Assembly: GCA_043736395.1 (NCBI GenBank)
Contig: JAYTCQ010000245.1
Span: 1 to 59,745 of the forward strand
Direction: 5' to 3'
Source of the DNA: JAFDVL01 sp043736395
GTDB lineage: Bacteria > Acidobacteriota > Blastocatellia > RBC074
DNA: 59,745 bases
Part shown: in pieces, positions 8,975 to 17,243 of the stretch
Layout of the letters: the number at the start of each line of letters is the position of its first letter
How positions within the stretch are numbered: the stretch's first letter is position 1
Position numbers and translations under genes: made by a program
The notes under the pieces: model-generated
The model's database searches: none
Told to the model about the DNA's origin: nothing
What the model saw: the letters and a program-made list of their open reading frames with translations, nothing else

Positions 8975-9535
8975 TCAAAATTCAAATTGATGACGCGGGC
9001 AGGGAATTTCTTTCCACTCTCCCGGTTGTAAATTTCCCAGTTCCCATTCGCCAATTTTTTCTCGAATCAGGCGCAAAGTCGGATGCCCCACCGCCGCCGT
9101 CATTCTTCGCACCTGCCGATTTCGTCCTTCAGAAATTGTCATTCGCAACCACGCGGTTGGAATATTTTTGCGTTCACGAATCGGCGGCACACGCGACCAG
9201 ACATCAGGTGATTCAATCAATTTCACCTGCGCTGGACGTGTCATTCCATCATTCAAAGAAATACCATTTCGTAATTGCTTCAATGAACGTTCATCCGGGA
9301 TTCGCTCGACCTGGACGAGATAAGTTTTGGGGAGTTTATGCCGTGGCTCAGCAATTAGACTTTGCAGCCATCCGGCATCCGTCAAAATCATTAATCCTTC
9401 GCTGTCATAATCCAGCCTCCCCGCCGCATAAACATTGGGGAGGCTGACAAAATCCGCGAGTGTCGCGCGTCCTATCTCATCCGTGAACTGGCTCATAACC
9501 TGAAAAGGTTTGTTCAGTAAGATCAGGCGATTCAT
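8975..9535 (-). CDS. rRNA pseudouridine synthase, RluE/RsuA family
   Basis: The 186-residue protein has the catalytic motif GRLDYDSEGLMILT (about 39-52), whose first Asp is the nucleophile of RsuA/RluB/E/F enzymes, plus the C-terminal EGRNRQVRRMTAAVGHPTLRL that closes the family. It lacks the N-terminal S4 RNA-binding domain of RsuA and RluB, which makes RluE (23S rRNA U2457) the closest match by architecture. ATG at 9533-9535 lies 2 bases after the end of the broken 80-codon gene upstream. It belongs to the minus-strand run with the GNAT gene. Confidence 0.85.
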   Translation of the reverse strand: MNRLILLNKPFQVMSQFTDEIGRATLADFVSLPNVYAAGRLDYDSEGLMILTDAGWLQSLIAEPRHKLPKTYLVQVERIPDERSLKQLRNGISLNDGMTRPAQVKLIESPDVWSRVPPIRERKNIPTAWLRMTISEGRNRQVRRMTAAVGHPTLRLIREKIGEWELGNLQPGEWKEIPCPRHQFEF

Positions 9536-9537
9536 GA

Positions 9538-9780
9538 TTATTTTTTAGCGAGATGTTCTCTTTTGTCCAGAATTGCTTTTAGTTGCTGATAAGCAGCAAC
9601 CCATTCATCTGTATCTTTGAATTCAATTTGATTAGGATCAAAAATCTTTTCTAAGTTGCGATCCGACAATTTTAGAGATTGCTCGCACGGTTAAGAAAGT
9701 TACAATCGTGCGAGCAATCTTTTAGTTGGCATTGCTTCAAGTTCTAAAGTCGAAATTGAATAAATAGGCTTTCGCTTCAT
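9538..9780 (-). pseudogene. Small 80-codon gene disrupted by two in-frame stops
   Basis: One minus-strand frame runs from ATG at 9780 to TAA at 9538. Codons 1-26 read MKRKPIYSISTLELEAMPTK then RLLARL; codons 27 and 30 are TAA (9700-9702 and 9691-9693); the frame then continues CEQSLKLSDRNLEKIFDPN and on through KDTDEWVAAYQQLKAILDKREHLAKK-stop. The protein-like composition on both sides shows one ancestral gene. From memory it resembles small uncharacterised proteins with a PTK-LLARL, CE-S, KDT-EW and LK-REH layout, but I cannot verify this. It is 3 bases after the SMP-30 stop and 2 bases before the rluE-type start. A TTG at about 9669 could restart the second part. Confidence 0.6.
9676..9720. 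repeat. Perfect 14-bp inverted repeat within the broken small gene
   Basis: Arms AGATTGCTCGCACG (9676-9689) and CGTGCGAGCAATCT (9707-9720) surround a 17-base loop. Both premature TAA codons of the 80-codon gene are in the loop. On the plus strand the right arm is followed by TTTTAG, so it could also act as a weak terminator. Confidence 0.75.
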
Positions 9781-9783
9781 TGA

Positions 9784-10830
9784 TTACTTCCAGCCCGCGC
9801 CCTTCGTTTTCGTCTTCACCCGCGCCAAATAATGGTTTGCTGTGATGTAAAGCGTGGAGCCGTCATCGCCCCATCCGCAATTTGCCGTCGGTTCTCCGGT
9901 GGCGATGCGTCCCAAAACTTTTCCGTCAGGCGCAAAAATAAAAACACCTCCGGGGCCTGTCGCCCAGATGTTTCCACCTGCATCTACCTTCATTCCGTCA
10001 GGCAAGCCGGGATTTTTATCTCCCACCATTGCCGTTGCGTCATACAGCAATTTGCTTTTGCCGATTGTACCGTCAGCATTGACGGGAAATGATTTCCAGA
10101 GCGCGGCTGCCGGATCGGATTGTGCGACGTACAACGTTTTTTCATCCGGCGAAAACGCGATGCCGTTCGGACGCGTCATTTCTTTTGTGAGCAAAGTCAC
10201 TGAACCATCTTTTGGCGAGTAGCGATAAACGCCGCAGAAATCCAGTTCCCGCGCCGGATCGTTTTCACGTTTCGGCAAACCGTAAATTGGATCAGTAAAA
10301 TAAATATCTCCGTTCGATTTGATGGTTAGATCATTCGGACTGTTCAGGCGTTTGCCTTGATATTTATCAGCCAGCGTCATTTTCCCGCTGCCCGGAGGCA
10401 TCATCGAAATTCGGCGGTCTCCGTGTTCGGCAAAAAATAATCTTCCTTGTGCATCAATCGTAATTCCGTTACTGCCAGGTTCGCCGCTGTAATCGCCGAC
10501 GCCAGTGAATCCTGCTGGCTTCATGAAAAGCGACATTCCTTCGCCTTCTTTCCACTTCATCACGGAGTTACGCGGAATATCAGAGAAGAGCAAATACCCG
10601 CCGTTATTGACCCAAACAGGCCCTTCCGCCCAGATGAATCCTGACGCCAATAATTCAATGTTGGCATCAGTTGGAATCAATTGATCCAGCTTGGCATCGC
10701 TGCGAATAATTTTTCCGAAGCTCGGACGATTCTTGGAATCCTGAGCTTTGGTGGTGAATTGAAAAGCAGCGAATACAACCAATATTGCGACGAGTGAAAG
10801 GGTGGTGCGAATGATGAATCTTTTTTTCAT
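9784..10830 (-). CDS. Secreted SMP-30/gluconolactonase-like protein
   Basis: The start at 10830 is supported by GAGGA five bases upstream and opens a signal peptide (KKRFIIRTTLSLVAILVVFA, then AFQFTTKAQ). The 348-residue product shows the SMP-30/LRE-like six-bladed propeller motifs: WAEGPVW with the metal-binding Glu, SNGITIDAQGRLFFAEHGDRRI, NSPNDLTIKSNGDIYFTDP, RPNGIAFSPDEKTLYV and GLPDGMKVDAGGNIW. Such enzymes hydrolyse sugar lactones or similar esters in the periplasm. It lies 35 bases after the Gfo/Idh gene, so oxidation of a sugar to a lactone followed by hydrolysis is a reasonable inference. The exact substrate is unknown. Confidence 0.85.
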   Translation of the reverse strand: MKKRFIIRTTLSLVAILVVFAAFQFTTKAQDSKNRPSFGKIIRSDAKLDQLIPTDANIELLASGFIWAEGPVWVNNGGYLLFSDIPRNSVMKWKEGEGMSLFMKPAGFTGVGDYSGEPGSNGITIDAQGRLFFAEHGDRRISMMPPGSGKMTLADKYQGKRLNSPNDLTIKSNGDIYFTDPIYGLPKRENDPARELDFCGVYRYSPKDGSVTLLTKEMTRPNGIAFSPDEKTLYVAQSDPAAALWKSFPVNADGTIGKSKLLYDATAMVGDKNPGLPDGMKVDAGGNIWATGPGGVFIFAPDGKVLGRIATGEPTANCGWGDDGSTLYITANHYLARVKTKTKGAGWK

Positions 10831-10865
10831 GTTGTCCTCAAGTTTATTTTTTGTCACAGATTTTC

Positions 10866-12227
10866 TTACCCAGCCGGATGAATCCACGGCTTACGATATT
10901 CACGTTTCAATAACTTATTTGCTTCGGGATCGCCGACGACCTGATGTTTGTTTGGATCCCATTTCAACGAACGCCCCAGCTTCAAAGCGTTATTTGCCAG
11001 GATACAACTTGTCGTAGAAATATACCCTTCTTCAATGTCAGCAACAGGACGACTGCGTTTATCAATGGCGCGCAGCAAATCTTTCATGTGACCGCGAATC
11101 GCGGGCGCGACGTGTCGCTCTAAATCTTTTTCCGTACGATCAATCGGATACTGCTCAAATTCGAAAGTCACATCTTTGTGAATCGGCTTTTCGTTCTTAT
11201 CCATCGGAATAAAATCGTAGCTGTTTACGCTCAGCTTCAATGTTCCTTTTTCGCCGTAGATCGTCACACCCCACGGATACTGCGGATCGGGCGGCGCACC
11301 ATACGTGCGATGTTGCCAGATCACTGGAAATTCAGGGAAATCAAACGTAGCGGTTTGCGTGTCGCTGATATTTGCTTTGCTGGCTTTATCAATCAAAATT
11401 CCGCCCGAAGACGAAACTTTTGTCGGCCAGCCCAAATTCAACATCCAACGTGCAGTGTCCAGCATGTGAACGCACATATCGCCGACGATGCCGTTGCCGT
11501 ATTCCATAAAGGCTCGCCAACTTCGCGGATGCACAAGCTTATTATAAGGACGCATCGGCGCAGGCCCGGTCCACATTTCATAATCCAAATTATCCGGCGG
11601 CGTAGTGTCAGGCGGATTTTCTTTGGTGCGCATGTGGTAGTAACAATAAATTTCGACGAGTCCGACTTTGCCAAGTTTTCCCGCCTGCACAATTTGTTCG
11701 CGGGCTTCGATTAAATGCGGAGTGCTGCGGCGTTGCGTACCGATTTGCACAACTCGTTTGTATTTGCGCGCCGCGTCAAGCATCGCTTTACCTTCGGCGA
11801 TGTCTACGCTGATTGGTTTTTGGCAGTACATATCCGCGCCCGCTTTCGCGGCCTCAATCATCGGCAACGCGTGCCAGTGATCCGGCGTAGCGATCAGCAC
11901 AATGTCCAAATCTTTTTCTTTGAGCATCTGCCGATAATCGCTGTAGGTGCGCGGCGTTTTTTTGGATTCCTGTCGCGACGCCGCCATTTCTGCGGCGTCC
12001 GCCAACATTTTTTTGTCTACGTCGCAGAGCGAAACGATCTCGACTGGCGCGACTTGTACCAGGCGAAACAAATCGCTTTTGCCGTACCATCCTGTGCCGA
12101 TTAATCCGACACGCGGTTTCTTATTTCTGAATTCTTCTTGATAAGAATAAGCACTCGCTCGCTTAGTAATGAATGCTGATGTCAGCGTAAGTCCTGTGCT
12201 TGTTTGGATAAAATCTCGTCGTTTCAT
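10866..12227 (-). CDS. Tat-exported Gfo/Idh/MocA-family oxidoreductase
   Basis: The 453-residue protein starts KRRDFIQTSTGLTLTSAF, a twin-arginine signal. The Rossmann fold follows with PRVGLIGTGWYGKSDL (NAD(P) binding) and the family motif CQKPIS (EKP in most members) near residue 137. Length and the GDMCVHMLDTARW stretch match the Tat-exported dehydrogenase group common in Acidobacteriota, Planctomycetes and Bacteroidetes. ATG has a strong AAGGAG upstream. It precedes the SMP-30 gene in the same unit. It probably oxidises a sugar or sugar derivative in the periplasm with tightly bound cofactor; the substrate is not readable. Confidence 0.88.
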   Translation of the reverse strand: MKRRDFIQTSTGLTLTSAFITKRASAYSYQEEFRNKKPRVGLIGTGWYGKSDLFRLVQVAPVEIVSLCDVDKKMLADAAEMAASRQESKKTPRTYSDYRQMLKEKDLDIVLIATPDHWHALPMIEAAKAGADMYCQKPISVDIAEGKAMLDAARKYKRVVQIGTQRRSTPHLIEAREQIVQAGKLGKVGLVEIYCYYHMRTKENPPDTTPPDNLDYEMWTGPAPMRPYNKLVHPRSWRAFMEYGNGIVGDMCVHMLDTARWMLNLGWPTKVSSSGGILIDKASKANISDTQTATFDFPEFPVIWQHRTYGAPPDPQYPWGVTIYGEKGTLKLSVNSYDFIPMDKNEKPIHKDVTFEFEQYPIDRTEKDLERHVAPAIRGHMKDLLRAIDKRSRPVADIEEGYISTTSCILANNALKLGRSLKWDPNKHQVVGDPEANKLLKREYRKPWIHPAG

Positions 12228-12245
12228 AGGTGGTCTCCTTAATGA

Positions 12246-12348
12246 GTAGACAGTAGAAGGTAGACGGGAGTCGGTAGAAAAGACATTGTAATCTGCGGCT
12301 TCAAATTGCTACTTATACTTTGCGCAAGAACTACTGTCTACCGTCTAC
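12246..12348. repeat. Intergenic palindrome covering the end of the M19 dipeptidase gene
   Basis: An 11-bp perfect inverted repeat (GTAGACAGTAG at 12246-12256, CTACTGTCTAC at 12331-12341) is joined by a second 8-bp pair (12260-12267 with 12341-12348). The dipeptidase TAG stop lies within the right arm. The element fills the gap between the dipeptidase and the Gfo/Idh gene. Confidence 0.6.
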
Positions 12349-13712
12349 TTTTTTGCATTCTGCATTTCCTTCGCAACTACCTCACATTGCTTCATCACAC
12401 GCAATAAATTTTCGCCTAAGATTTTTTTGATGTCTGCTTCGGAATGTCCGCGCTTGAGCAATTCATACGTGATGACAGGATATTTAGAAACATCTTCCAA
12501 TCCAACTGGAGGCGCGTCGAGCGGGATGCCGTCGAGGTCTGCGCCGTAGCCTACGTGGTCAATGCCAGCGGTTTTGATGATGTGTTCGATGTGATCCATC
12601 AGCACTGACAGCGGAGTCTTATCGAATTTGTATTGCGCACGCCATTGCTTCATTTCGGCTTTGACGCGTTCGGGATCGTTCGGAAATTGTACCTTGAATT
12701 CTTCTTCTTTGGCGCGTCCGTTGAATGTGACTTCGGCTTTTTTCGGATCAATAAAACCGTCGTAAAAATTGACCATCACAACACCGCCGTTTTTGGCGAT
12801 GGCGCGTAATTCATCGTCATTCAAATTCCGCGTATGATTCGCAATCGCGCGCGCCGACGAATGCGAAGCGATGACTGGAGCTTTGGAAATTTCAAACACA
12901 TCCGCCATCGTGTCATCAGCAACGTGCGAGATGTCCACCATCATTCCAAGCTTATTCATTTCGAGAATAACTTTTTTGCCTAAGTCGTTAAGTCCGCCGT
13001 GATGTTTGACGTTGGGATTTTTCAAGTCTGCTTCTGAATCCGCCCAGTTGTTCGTGTTCGTATGCGTCAGCGTCATGTAACGAATGCCAAGCCGATAAAA
13101 ATTATCCAGCGCGTACAAACTGTCTTCAATCGCGTGACCGCCTTCGATGCCCATTAAGGCAGCGATTTTTCCGCCTTTGTGAATGCGGCGAATGTCATCT
13201 GCCGTGTACGCCATCTCGAACGCGTCAGGATGTTTTTTCACTTGATCATAGACTACGCCAATCATATCCAAAGCGCGTCTGGCTGCGCCTCCGCCGTCTT
13301 CTGGTTTTTTGTTAACAAATTCTTTGCCAACATACACCGCAAAAAATTGTGCGCCGATGCCGCCTGTTTTCAAGCGCGCGATGTCCGTATGCGTTTTGAT
13401 TTTTCCGTCTACGATACCGTTTTGCGCGAGATCAAATCCATCATCCAAAATCGCCGAAGTCACATCGTTGTGCGTATCAATTACGATGGACGATTGATGA
13501 ATTTTCATCGCCTTCGCCCACAACGCGGCGTCTTCAGTAGAGAGTGCTGGAGTCGGAGCAGGCGTCGGCGGAAGCTCCGGCGTAGCTGTTGCGGATGGTT
13601 TTGCCGCTGGCGAATTCGGCGCGGTATTTGAGGCAGCTTGCTGCGGAGCGTTGTTGCAAGTTTGCAAAATACTCAACAAAGAAAAAAATATGACAGCAGA
13701 AATTCGGGGCAT
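12345..13712 (-). CDS. Membrane dipeptidase (peptidase family M19), secreted
   Basis: The 455-residue protein begins with a hydrophobic leader ending LQTC, a possible but non-canonical lipobox, followed by a Pro/Ala/Thr linker to about residue 57. The M19 zinc ligands are visible: H81 and D83 in VIDTHND, the Glu of GIEGGHAIE, DISHVAD and IASHSSARAI. The family hydrolyses dipeptides, often with D-residues at the C-terminal position. GAGGAG precedes the ATG. The cytochrome-like tail seen in some members is absent. It is probably an envelope-anchored scavenger; substrate range is unknown. Confidence 0.9.
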   Translation of the reverse strand: MPRISAVIFFSLLSILQTCNNAPQQAASNTAPNSPAAKPSATATPELPPTPAPTPALSTEDAALWAKAMKIHQSSIVIDTHNDVTSAILDDGFDLAQNGIVDGKIKTHTDIARLKTGGIGAQFFAVYVGKEFVNKKPEDGGGAARRALDMIGVVYDQVKKHPDAFEMAYTADDIRRIHKGGKIAALMGIEGGHAIEDSLYALDNFYRLGIRYMTLTHTNTNNWADSEADLKNPNVKHHGGLNDLGKKVILEMNKLGMMVDISHVADDTMADVFEISKAPVIASHSSARAIANHTRNLNDDELRAIAKNGGVVMVNFYDGFIDPKKAEVTFNGRAKEEEFKVQFPNDPERVKAEMKQWRAQYKFDKTPLSVLMDHIEHIIKTAGIDHVGYGADLDGIPLDAPPVGLEDVSKYPVITYELLKRGHSEADIKKILGENLLRVMKQCEVVAKEMQNAKK

Positions 13713-13749
13713 CTAAAACTCCTCAAGGAAAGTTGAACAGTGATAACAA

Positions 13750-13822
13750 GCGTCAAGAGTTCGCGCTTTAGCGTGTTTCTTGCTTGCAATAAAATTCACG
13801 CTAAAGCGCGAACTCTTGACGC
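13750..13822. repeat. Perfect 26-bp intergenic palindrome
   Basis: The arms 13750-13775 and 13797-13822 are exact reverse complements over 26 bases (one arm starts GCGTCAAGAGTTCGCG and ends TTTAGCGTG), around a 21-base spacer. It sits between the M20 peptidase and the dipeptidase. A stem this long without T-run is more like a mobile palindromic element than a terminator. The remaining 13823-13895 shows nothing else. Confidence 0.8.
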
Positions 13823-13895
13823 CTGGTTACTATGTAATACTTAAATTTGCGTGACCTGAATTGTAACAACCTTTGTTGTAATCATCCAACCGCAC

Positions 13896-15161
13896 TCATT
13901 TCATTCCCACAATTTCCAGCACAATCAACAACGCCCGCTGCGTACCCAAATGGCTATCGGTCGTATCAAAATTTTCATCCAATGAATGCGCGCCCCTGCC
14001 TTTTCCGCCGCCGCTAATCGTGATCGCGGGGATACCCAAACTCATCGGAAGGTTGGAATCAGTACTGCTGGCTCCGAGATCGGATTTGACTTTCAAAGCG
14101 ATGCTCGCAGCTTGAGCGATTTTGACAATGGGCGCATCGGCGGGCTGTTCGCCTACGGGGCGCTCGCCGACTAATTTTATTTCTACCGAAACTTTTTTAT
14201 CGCTTTTCCAAAACGAATTTTCTTCTTCGACGGCTTCATTGACGGCACGTTTGAAAGCGGCATCCAGCTTGGCAAGTTCTGCCGCACTTTCGGAGCGCAT
14301 ATCCATTTCCATCCACGCCGTATGCGCGATGGAATTCACTGAAGTTCCGCCTTCAATTCGTCCGACATTGAACGTAGTTTTGGGCTGCTTCGGAACTTCA
14401 AAGCGCGAGATTTTTTCAATCGCGCGACCCAGCGCGTGAATCGGATTTTGCATTCCGAATGCGCCGTAGCTGTGTCCGCCGGAATTTTTAAAAGTGACAC
14501 GATAACGGTTGCTGCCTACGCCTGCATTGGTGATGCCCAAACCCGTGCCATCAATCGAAATGAATTGCGTGATTCGACCCTTTAATTCTTCTTTGAAAAG
14601 ATGGCGCACGCCGCGCAAATCTCCAAGCCCTTCTTCGCCGACATTAGCAACAAAAATCACGCTTCCATTCGTTTGAATTTTTGCTTCATTCAGCGCACGA
14701 ATGACCGTTAACATTACCGTCAATCCGCGACAATCATCGCCGATGCCGGGCGCAGTCAGCACAGTGCCGAAACGCTTTACTTTGACATCCGTACCTTCAG
14801 GAAAAACCGTATCGAGATGCGCCGCCAACACAAGTGAAGTTGCAGTATTCGCGCCCGGACGTTCACCAATGACATTGCCTTCGCGGTCAATGCGGACGTT
14901 TTTCAATCCGAGTTCGGTGAAGAGTTTTTTATAGTATTCGGCGCGTACTTGTTCCTTGAAAGGCGGCGCAGGAATTTCGCACGTACGGATTTGCTCTTCG
15001 ATGGTTTTGGGTTCGTACTCTTTCACGAAATCCAAAGCGCGGCGCACGTTTGGCGTCGCTAAAATTTTCGACAAATCATCCGATTGCATTTGCGCACTCG
15101 CAGTGGAAGCAAGAACGAAGAACGCGAGCAGCAAATTAAATACTTTGGCAGGTAATTTCAT
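13896..15161 (-). CDS. Secreted M20-family metallopeptidase
   Basis: The 421-residue protein has a clear signal peptide (KLPAKVFNLLLAFFVLAS, then TASAQ). The di-zinc site of M20 enzymes can be followed: H115 and D117 in AAHLDT, D142/D143 in GIGDDCRG, the E176-E177 pair in GEEGLGD and a late H in GAHSLDENFD. The dimerisation insert is present in the middle. It most resembles tripeptide aminopeptidase or carboxypeptidase members; ArgE/DapE function is unlikely for a secreted protein. It is divergent from the ThuA gene across 135 bases and stands upstream of the dipeptidase, suggesting periplasmic peptide breakdown. Confidence 0.85.
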   Translation of the reverse strand: MKLPAKVFNLLLAFFVLASTASAQMQSDDLSKILATPNVRRALDFVKEYEPKTIEEQIRTCEIPAPPFKEQVRAEYYKKLFTELGLKNVRIDREGNVIGERPGANTATSLVLAAHLDTVFPEGTDVKVKRFGTVLTAPGIGDDCRGLTVMLTVIRALNEAKIQTNGSVIFVANVGEEGLGDLRGVRHLFKEELKGRITQFISIDGTGLGITNAGVGSNRYRVTFKNSGGHSYGAFGMQNPIHALGRAIEKISRFEVPKQPKTTFNVGRIEGGTSVNSIAHTAWMEMDMRSESAAELAKLDAAFKRAVNEAVEEENSFWKSDKKVSVEIKLVGERPVGEQPADAPIVKIAQAASIALKVKSDLGASSTDSNLPMSLGIPAITISGGGKGRGAHSLDENFDTTDSHLGTQRALLIVLEIVGMK

Positions 15162-15296
15162 AACAGGAACAATTGATGGAAATTAGTTTTGTTTGCGATG
15201 GCTTTTGATTATGATCGTTTCGAGTAAGGTGTCAAGCAACGCAAACTATCCATCAATTTCAGAATTTGGATGGCGATAAATTTTAAGGAATTTCAC

Positions 15297-16163
15297 ATGC
15301 GATTCGTTACATTATTTTTTGTTTTGTTGCTCAGCAGTTTTGCCGTAGTCGCGCAATCCTCCAAAAAGCCGCACATCGTTTTTGTCAGCGGCGACCACGA
15401 ATATAGTTCTGAAGAAACGTTTCCGATTATTGCCAAAGAATTGGAAAGCAAGTATGGATTCAAAACCACGGTGCTGAAATCTTCGCCCGATGAAAATTCC
15501 GAAGAAAATATTCCCGGTCTCGAAGCCTTAGCCAAAGCCGATGTCGCAGTATTTTTTTTACGCTGGCGGCGCCTGCCCGCCGAGCAATTGCAGCACATCG
15601 AAAATTACCTGAAATCCGGCAAACCCATCTTCGCTTTTCGAACAACGACGCACTCATTCAATTATCCCAAAGGTCATCCGCTGGAAAAATGGAATTCGTT
15701 TGCGCCGGAATATTTGGGCGGCCCGCCCGGTTGGGGCAACGGGCATTATCATTTTGGCCACACGTCAACGACAGATGTTTCCGTGATCGCGGCTGCAGCA
15801 AAACACCCAATATTAACAGGCATCCCAGCGAATTTTCACGTAGCGTCATGGCTCTATCACGTGAAGCCAAATTATCCGCCCGCCGATGCTGAAATTTTAT
15901 TGATGGGAAAATCCGTCAAACCAGAAATTCGCCCTGACCGACCCGCCGTAGACAATCCCGTTGCGTGGACATGGAAAAATAAAGCAGGCGCAAAAGTGTT
16001 TGTGACTACGCTGGGTCATCCATTCGATTTTAAAGAAGATGCGATGCAACGTTTAGTCATCAACGGAATTCACTGGGCAGCGGGAAAAAAAGTGCCGAAG
16101 AAATGGGCGGGCAACATGAACATTGATGTGAAGTATCACGGCATTCGTCCGACGAAGAAGTGA
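15297..16163 (+). CDS. Secreted ThuA-domain protein
   Basis: The ATG at 15297, with AAGGA eight bases upstream, opens a signal peptide (RFVTLFFVLLLSSFAVVAQ). The 288-residue protein carries the ThuA (trehalose utilisation, glutamine-amidotransferase-like) fold: IVFVSGDHEYSSEETFP, DVAVFFLRWRRLP, FAFRTTTHSF and near the end VTTLGHPFDF. The family occurs in sugar-utilisation loci; the biochemical activity is not settled. An in-frame extension to 15270 exists but lacks a ribosome binding site. It is divergent from the M20 peptidase. Confidence 0.85.
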   Translation: MRFVTLFFVLLLSSFAVVAQSSKKPHIVFVSGDHEYSSEETFPIIAKELESKYGFKTTVLKSSPDENSEENIPGLEALAKADVAVFFLRWRRLPAEQLQHIENYLKSGKPIFAFRTTTHSFNYPKGHPLEKWNSFAPEYLGGPPGWGNGHYHFGHTSTTDVSVIAAAAKHPILTGIPANFHVASWLYHVKPNYPPADAEILLMGKSVKPEIRPDRPAVDNPVAWTWKNKAGAKVFVTTLGHPFDFKEDAMQRLVINGIHWAAGKKVPKKWAGNMNIDVKYHGIRPTKK

Positions 16164-16208
16164 TTGACGTTAAAGGTAGCCAACAGTGATAATCGCGCCA
16201 CCAAAATT

Positions 16209-17234
16209 ATGAAACTCGAACTACGATCCGTCAGAATAAAAAACTGTGGGCCAATTGACGACATCAAAATAGATTTCTTTGATGCGAGTGGGAATACATT
16301 GCCTGTTTGTGTGATTGGTGGGGCGAATGGTAGTGGTAAGACAACAGTTTTGGAAGTAATTGCTGCAATGGCACAAATGCTAATACCTACGCCTCCAATG
16401 GATATTCTTAGTAAAAATCAAAAAAGCCCTAAATATTTATCAGAGAAAAAGTCAGATTACTTGCAGATGGATTGGTTGATTGGGGGCAAAGAACTTAGTT
16501 TATTTTATGGCGTGCCACCTAATGATGCCATCTTGTCCGAGGAAAAGTGTGGATGGGGACAAGGGCCATATCCAAATACGCTCATGCCTGAAGACACCGG
16601 ATTGGCAATCGAAATTAGACAAAAGATCGGTTGGCAGCAAGGCATCCCAAGCAAATACCCAATCTCACTCGTGGACTTGCTCTCGAATTTGGTGCCATCC
16701 ATTATTTATCTGCCTCATAATCGGAGTCTTGAACCCGTTTCCGCTGATCAACTTCAAAAAGAAACAGATCAGTACGAATTTGTTCGTCGTATCGAAGCTG
16801 TCAGACAATTTCCAGGTTCACTAACATCATATTTGATTTGGCTAGAATACTCAGATACAGAACGTTTTCTACAAATGCAAACATTCCTGAATAATTTAGA
16901 TTTTGGAGGAAAGACGTTTCACATAAACCGTAAAGCACTTGATGTATTTGTCCGAACTGAAAGTGGCCACGAACATCGCTTTCACGAATTAAGTTCAGGC
17001 GAACAAAATTTATTGATTATCCTGATAGAGCTCTATCGAAAACTCTTACCTGGAAGCATCGTCTTAATTGATGAGATCGAAAACAGCTTGCATCCAACGT
17101 ATCAACGTCGCTTGGCCCAAGGATTGCTTGCGTTACAGAAAGAAACTCCATATCAATTGATCGTAACGACACACGCACCAGCTTTCGTTGAAATTTTTGG
17201 TGAAGAAAACACCCGCTTGTTAACGCCATTTTAG
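16209..17234 (+). CDS. AAA15/ABC-type ATPase, AriA-like component of a two-gene defence pair
   Basis: From the ATG at 16209 the protein has 341 residues. Walker A is GANGSGKT (38-45), the ABC signature is LSSGEQ (261-266), Walker B is SIVLIDEIENSLHP with D288-E289, and the H-loop is TTHAP (H322). No coiled-coil hinge is evident. The frame is open back to the preceding stop (TTG at 16164), but conserved sequence begins at KLELRSVRIKNCGPI. The gene is followed 9 bases later by a DUF4435/TOPRIM gene. That pairing is the layout of PARIS (AriA ATPase with AriB). It is shorter than AriA proteins I recall, so a related but distinct ATPase-TOPRIM system is equally possible. Confidence 0.75.
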   Translation: MKLELRSVRIKNCGPIDDIKIDFFDASGNTLPVCVIGGANGSGKTTVLEVIAAMAQMLIPTPPMDILSKNQKSPKYLSEKKSDYLQMDWLIGGKELSLFYGVPPNDAILSEEKCGWGQGPYPNTLMPEDTGLAIEIRQKIGWQQGIPSKYPISLVDLLSNLVPSIIYLPHNRSLEPVSADQLQKETDQYEFVRRIEAVRQFPGSLTSYLIWLEYSDTERFLQMQTFLNNLDFGGKTFHINRKALDVFVRTESGHEHRFHELSSGEQNLLIILIELYRKLLPGSIVLIDEIENSLHPTYQRRLAQGLLALQKETPYQLIVTTHAPAFVEIFGEENTRLLTPF

Positions 17235-17243
17235 ACCACAGCC

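Noticed and set aside
11178..11714. 178-codon plus-strand ORF opposite the Gfo/Idh gene
   Set aside because: It is antisense to a well-supported gene and its composition (rich in Arg, His, Ile) is a shadow effect.
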